From positions 435,475 through 499,474 of the forward strand of contig KV748250.1 in the NCBI GenBank assembly GCA_001692895.1: a stretch of 64,000 bases of DNA, written 5' to 3'. The notes under the pieces are model-generated. The model was not told where the DNA came from and ran no database searches. It was given only the letters and a program-made list of their open reading frames with translations. The stretch is from Cenococcum geophilum 1.58 (lineage: Eukaryota; Ascomycota; Dothideomycetes; Gloniales; Gloniaceae). The position numbers and the translations under genes are program-made. Shown piece after piece: positions 59,230 through 64,000 of the stretch (positions are counted from its first letter, which is position 1; every line of letters begins with the position of its first letter).

Positions 59230-60018
59230 GATAACGGAGGAACGACTGCTAAATTACTTAGAGCTATTTCCTTCCCTACTTAAGGAAAATCCGTTCTTTT
59301 ATTACCTAACTTAGCTAGACCCTATTAAACAAGTTTCTACTCCTTTAAACGGACCTTTTCACGAACTTTCTTAAGATGAAGTAGATAAGTAGACGCAGCT
59401 AAACGTGACTTAAGGGCCCGCTGTTAAGCATTAGCCGCCTTATACTTAGCTTTACGGAAACAACGGAGTTTATCTAGGGCACTTAATAATTCGCTATCTA
59501 GTTTAGCAGTAGCTAATTAAACTTAAGACCCTAAAATAAATTAACTAAGAAATAAGGCGGCTCTTTAGAAGGATTAAGCGCGTATATTTAGTATTAGAGA
59601 CGGATTAAACATTATAATAAGAGCATATATTCGCTCGCGTACACTTAGTATAAGAGGATAGTTATTAACTAGAGGGATCTACAATTGCGATATAAACTAA
59701 CCCCTCTTTTATATAATAAGAGTAAGAAGGAATAATCTTACCTAATAATAGTATAGACGTAACGGTTTAAGTATAATATTTAGTAGAGGTAGAAGAAGTA
59801 GCCTTAGGTATAATAAGCAATATAAAGAAAAATTAAATTAATTAGGGAGATATTATACCTCTAGTAGGTAACCTAGAGATACTAGGAATCTTTAAGGACG
59901 AAGCTAAGGAGGGAGGAGATAGTGTTATAAACGCTTTAAGTATAATATTACAACTACTAGGAGAAGAGTTAGAAGCGGCCTATTAGATAATAGAGGCATA
60001 GTCTAGAATAGACCCTAT
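59230..60018 (-). pseudogene. Antisense ORF in the 3' region of G6 (second subfamily)
   Basis: The minus strand gives SISRLPTRGIISP near 59870, KATSSTSTKYYT near 59800, YYIKEGLVYIAI near 59700, TKCTRANICSYYNV near 59625, then in another frame LATAKLDSELLSALDKLR near 59480, RALKSRLAASTYLLHLKKVR near 59400 and KLGNKRTDF. Similarity to the G5 copy is concentrated in residues rather than in bases. The start position (60018-60016) is ATA where G4 has ATG. Strongest evidence, with G5, that this strand once coded for a protein. Confidence 0.45.
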
Positions 60019-60335
60019 TAAGCTATATAACGAGGAATAGTAACTAAGGTTATATAATAAGCTCTATAAGCTCTATAAGGAACGTTATATACCTTACGTA
60101 GCTTATATACCTTATATATAAGAAGGATTTCTTAGGAGTACGGTTATATATTTAAAGGACCACATTCCCTATCTAGATAGTTTCCTTCCTTATAGTAATT
60201 CTTAGAATACAATTAGAGTTAATCTATTAGGCAACTACTCTACTAGTTATTATAGTTATTAATTATTAAGCATTACCTATATACCTAGCCCATTAATAGG
60301 ACCAACCGTAGTCTTTCCTATAAGGTTCTATTATA
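59923..60335 (+). repeat. G6 3' LTR
   Basis: Starts TGTTATAAACGC and ends GGTTCTATTATA, 413 bp. One CTCTATAAG unit fewer than in the 5' LTR accounts for most of the length difference. Followed by TSD ATAAA. Confidence 0.92.
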
Positions 60336-61990
60336 ATAAATAGTTTTTCTATACCTTATAAGAATACTCTCAATTCCTTTAGTACTATAACTATACTTAA
60401 TAACTCCTTATTATAGATATTATAGTTTAGTTCTAATAGCGTTATCTTTTAACTATAGTATACTACTAGGTACTATACGTCCTAGTATTTCTATAGTAAG
60501 TATACTTCTAGTATAAAGTCTAATATATCTATCTTAATAACCGTCTCTAACCTAGGTTAGTAAATCTTAAGGATTAGTTCCTAGATAAATAATCTCTTAA
60601 GTTCCTTAAATAATTTATTCTTTTTACTCCCCTATACCTATAGTTCCTCTTTCTTTATTAGTCTTATAAATAATTTAATATTCTTTAACTATTATACCAT
60701 AAATCTCCTATAGTAGTTATAAAACCTTAGAAATAATCTTAACTATATAATATTCTCTAATTCCTACTAACTTACTATAGCTTTAACTTTCCTTAGGTCT
60801 ATACTAATTTTTTCTAGTTTAATAATAAATCCTATAAAATCGGTTTTCCTTATAAAGAACTTGCATTTCTTAATTACTACTAGCATCTATTCCTCTTATA
60901 GTCTCTTTAAGACCTATTTAACGTATTTTCCGTATTCTTCCTTATTTATTAAGTAGATAATAATAATATTAAGGTATACTATAATAAATTTATTAAGGTG
61001 TTCCCCTAATACGCTATTAATCCTTTTCTAGAATATTGCTAGTATATTTATAAGTCTAAACTATATTACTAATAGCTTATATAGTCCTTCCTTTAACCTA
61101 AAGGCTACTTTCTATTTATTACCTTTCTTAATCCTTATTTAGTAGTACGCCTATCTTAGATCTATCTTTATAAAGACTTATATATTACCTATCCTATCCT
61201 AAATCTCGCTAATTAAGGGTAAAGAATATCTATCCTTCTAAGTAATATTATTTATCTATAATTAATATATAGTCTAAGCTTTCTATTTTTCTTTAGTATA
61301 AATAGTACTAGATAGCCTACCAGTAACTATAAAGGTCTAATATATCCTTTCTATAAGTATTCTTAAACAAACTCCTTAAGTACTACTAACTCTATTTTAG
61401 TAAGCTTATAGATTAGAAAGAACCTTAGACTTATTCCTAGTTCTAATTCTATTTTATAGTCTTATACTATATACTCTACTAGCTTTTTACTTTCTAGACT
61501 CTATAGTTTCTTACTATACTTATAGTATCTTCTTAATATATAACTTAATCCTTAATTAGTTTCTTTATATATCGCTCTAACCTAGTACTATACTATCTTA
61601 GTCTATTATCGCATCTTACGTTATTAAGTATCCTAGATATTAACCTATCCTATAATCCAATCGATCTTTAGGTTATATTCCTATAACTAAAGCATTCCTA
61701 ATACTGCCTTATCCTTTCCTAATAGTAGGATATTAAAAGATATTTCTACTTATCTTCCTTTAATAGTTAGCTAAATAGGTCCTATTTCGAGATTAATAAT
61801 ACCTCCTCTATAGGCTATTAGATCTTCTAAAATTATCACTAATAGATATAGATTCCGTTTCTGTCTATATAGTAATCTTATCTTTTTTACTACTACTAGT
61901 AATATATAGTTTCTTATTACTCCACTATCTACTAAAGCTTTAAACTACTAGTCTTGCCACTTTACTTATAGACTTAGGTGCTATCTTTAA
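60336..61990 (-). pseudogene. G1 pol, right segment: RNase H, RT, protease
   Basis: It continues G1 from 35400. On the minus strand, upward in the protein: RNase H (LNYNIYNKELL near 60420), RT with its catalytic box as YLNI/IIIY at about 60952-60978, FTKIDLR near 61155-61180, and the protease active site DSG intact at 61921-61930 (ALVDSGVIRNYI). Stops mark most Gln. Confidence 0.85.
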
Positions 61991-62965
61991 ATTCCTTTAA
62001 GGGTCTAAGGCTCTACTACTAGCTCCTTCTAGTCCTATAAGCCTCGACTTTTCCTAATTATTAGCTTAGTCCTTAGGTACTTAGCTCGCTTATTAGCCAA
62101 TACCTAGTTCGCTTCTTATCTTTAATATACTATAGATATATATTCTTAAGACATTCCTACTACTATTATCCGTCTAGGCATTCTTCCGTTAAGAATCTTC
62201 CTAGTTATAATATTAAATCTCCTATATCTTAGATCTCTATTAGATACCAACTAGATATAAACTTTATATTTTAGTATCGTCGCTTATCTGGCGCCCAATA
62301 TATCCTAAATAGGTATTTCTTATTTTTTACCTTTAGTGCCTTATATATATCGCACTAGTCGTCTATATATATAATCTATACCAATATATAATACGCTAGG
62401 TACTTTAGGTTAACTCTTAGTTTATCTTTACCCTTAAGTTTAAACCTCTAATTTCGTTCCCTAAACGTTAGTATATTATTTACTAGTACTAAGATTTATT
62501 ATACGCCTCTCTAGTCTACTACTTGTTCTTTAAGATTTCGGGACGTTATAATTAATGCTTCTTTAATATAACTTATGCGTTATTCTATAATTACTATATC
62601 CTAGATAATATACTTATCTAACTATATATAAAAGTCTTCCTACTTATTATTGTGTCGCTACCTATACTACTTTTAGTATAGCTCCGTAAGTAAATATAGC
62701 TTATTCTTAAGGAAGTATCTTATTATTACTATATCGTTATAGCCTTTTAAATATCTTTCTTTAAATCTAGACGGAATCCCTAAATTCTCTTCTTATTCCA
62801 GTTCTTCTAACTATTTAGCCCTAGGTATTCCTATTTTAGGCCTATTAGTAATATATTATAGAGGTATCTTAACCCTCTAATCCCGCATCCCTTTATACCC
62901 TTAGTGCTCCTACTATATCTTAACCTTTATCTCAAGGTCCTATAGTAGTTTTAGATTTAAGTATA

Positions 62966-63374
62966 AGATCAGACCCCTAGAACTCAGTTACCCCCTAAAC
63001 TTAGACGGGTTTCCTATATAAAACGCCGTTTTTCCACCTTTATAAAAATAGTATTAGTAATATATTATTATTAATATAAAGTTCTAAACTTAAAGTTTAT
63101 ATAGTTTTAAGTAAATTTATAAAAAAAAAATTTAAAAAAATATCTTATTACGCCTAAAATATAAAATANNNTATTTTATATTTTAGGCGTAATAAGATAT
63201 TTTTTTAAATTTTTTTTTTATAAATTTACTTAAAACTATATAAACTTTAAGTTTAGAACTTTATATTAATAATAATATATTACTAATACTATTTTTATAA
63301 AGGTGGAAAAACGGCGTTTTATATAGGAAACCCGTCTAAGTTTAGGGGGTAACCGAGTTCTAATAATCCGATCT
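62966..63374. mobile_element. M1: foldback MITE, TA-flanked, perfect long inverted repeat
   Basis: Two 203-bp arms (62966-63168 and 63172-63374) are inverted copies with only NNN between them. The inner 176 or so bases are perfectly complementary; six differences lie in the outer 27 bases. Ends read AGATC(A/G)GA and further in TAGAACTC(A/G)GTTACCCCC. TA flanks both sides (62964-62965, 63375-63376), the target duplication of Tc1/mariner-pogo-Fot1 transposons. No coding capacity, so it would need a transposase in trans. Inserted in the G1 X region. Confidence 0.85.
63169..63171. other. Undetermined bases at the palindrome centre
   Basis: Three N stand exactly at the symmetry point of M1, probably because sequencing or assembly could not pass the hairpin. 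Confidence 0.9.
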
Positions 63375-64000
63375 TACTTCTTTCTTAAGCTCTACTCCTA
63401 CCTTAGTCTAACTAGGCTTTATTTTATCTCTTATCTAATTATTAGAATCTTAAGTACTAGAAAACTTCTATTCTTTACTTATACCTTTAAACTAAGCTAC
63501 TACCTTTTCCTATTGGTTTTAGTTTATTATAGGTTTATAGGCCGTCCTAATTACCTTTAGAGAATTTTAAATCTTTCTTATCTTGCTTAGGGAATCTTAG
63601 AATTCTCTTATCTCGTCTTAAGAATCTAAGCTAAGGAGAAGAAGAAGATTCTTAATAGTTACCAAAGCCCTAAGATACTAGTATCCTATATCTATAATAT
63701 CTAGCTATTTTAACTAGTCTATAGAGGTATTTCTAGAAATAAAGTATTAATATAATTAATATAGTTTACAAGTAAGTTCTTACGCTATAATTTAATTTCT
63801 TCCTCTTATTTTAGCTATAATTTACTACTCTCGCTTAAATCCTCCCTAATAGTATATAGTATAGTAAGATCTAGCCTATTAAATTAACTTTGTCTTAGTA
63901 GTAAAGATCCTATATATATTAATAAATAAGCTAGTAAAAGTAATCTAATATTTTACTATTTACTATTATTTTGGCTTATATAGTAGACTACATACAGTAG

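Larger units (their letters stand above)
35401..60335 (+). mobile_element. G6: complete Ty3/gypsy chromovirus inserted in G1
   Basis: Plus-strand element with LTRs 35401-35822 and 59923-60335 and TSD ATAAA. Its own sequence is 35401-41372 and 58783-60335; G7 occupies the middle. Its gene order is the family standard with gag ATG at 35865. It has the most informative second version of the antisense frame. A cluster of ambiguous bases at 40160-40219 marks poor consensus. Confidence 0.92.
61990..64000 (-). pseudogene. G1 X region and gag part, cut by the window end
   Basis: On the minus strand this is the family X region: helical part near 62200-62850, MITE M1 at 62966-63374, QDSxxxIR repeats near 63540-63630, and N-terminal X sequence to the window end. 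The nucleocapsid knuckle and gag proper lie beyond 64000. A comparison with G2 at 2195-2230 shows that the sequences on both sides of M1 are contiguous. Confidence 0.75.

Noticed and set aside
59230-60018. Host gene next to the transposons
   Set aside because: The same antisense frame occurs at the same place in five copies of the element, so it belongs to the element family.
62966-63374. Pure assembly artefact from joining a sequence to its own complement
   Set aside because: G1 coding sequence runs on collinearly on both sides, TA flanks the unit, and the outer ends of the arms differ. The inner arms still need read support.

Overview
The window looks like a pure transposon graveyard from a filamentous ascomycete, of the kind found in AT-rich isochores, pericentromeres or subtelomeres. 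I found no host gene, tRNA, rRNA or CRISPR. Everything is A+T-rich and dominated by TA steps. CA and TG steps are scarce, while CG steps persist (TACGG, GCGT). In the decayed reading frames, stops fall where Gln (CAA/CAG) and Trp (TGG) are expected, Cys codons become Tyr, and catalytic Asp becomes Asn. This is the signature of repeat-induced point mutation (RIP, CpA to TpA on both strands), which is restricted to fungi. The species cannot be named from this sequence.

The 64 kb resolves almost completely into nested insertions, each closed by matching target-site duplications (TSDs). I name the Ty3/gypsy elements G1-G8, the LINEs L1-L2, the MITE M1 and two short insertions S1-S2. G1 (minus strand, oldest, incomplete) carries two independent towers. 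Left tower: G2 (+, 1-33498) sits in G1; G3 (-, 5602-31478) in G2; G4 (+, 8591-24405) and LINE L1 (25170-27254) in G3; G5 (+, 14863-23266) in G4; S1 and S2 in G5. Right tower: G6 (+, 35401-60335) sits in G1; G7 (-, 41373-58782) in G6; LINE L2 (+, 45189-56667) in G7; G8 (-, 49657-55580) in L2. The foldback MITE M1 (62966-63374) also sits in G1.

G1-G6 are one family of unusually large chromoviruses with LTRs of about 413-424 bp. Their order is Gag with a CCHC knuckle, an extra block of about 550-700 codons (X region), protease, RT, RNase H, integrase, chromodomain, a 3' region of about 0.7 kb, LTR. That 3' region and the adjoining LTR contain a reading frame on the opposite strand that is recognisable in two diverged subfamilies (G2/G6 versus G3/G4/G5). 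G7 (243-bp LTRs) and G8 (370-bp LTRs) are two further chromovirus families. L2 is a Tad1-like LINE with ORF1 and ORF2. L1 is a LINE derivative that keeps ORF1 and a poly(A) tail but no ORF2.

None of the long coding regions is intact. G5 is the best preserved gypsy copy (RT YLDD box intact) and L1 is the least mutated element. The most interesting points are the X region, the antisense frame, the short insertions that escaped RIP, and the perfect 203-bp-armed palindrome with an assembly gap at its centre. All coordinates of decayed coding regions are approximate. LTR, TSD and insertion boundaries were read base by base.
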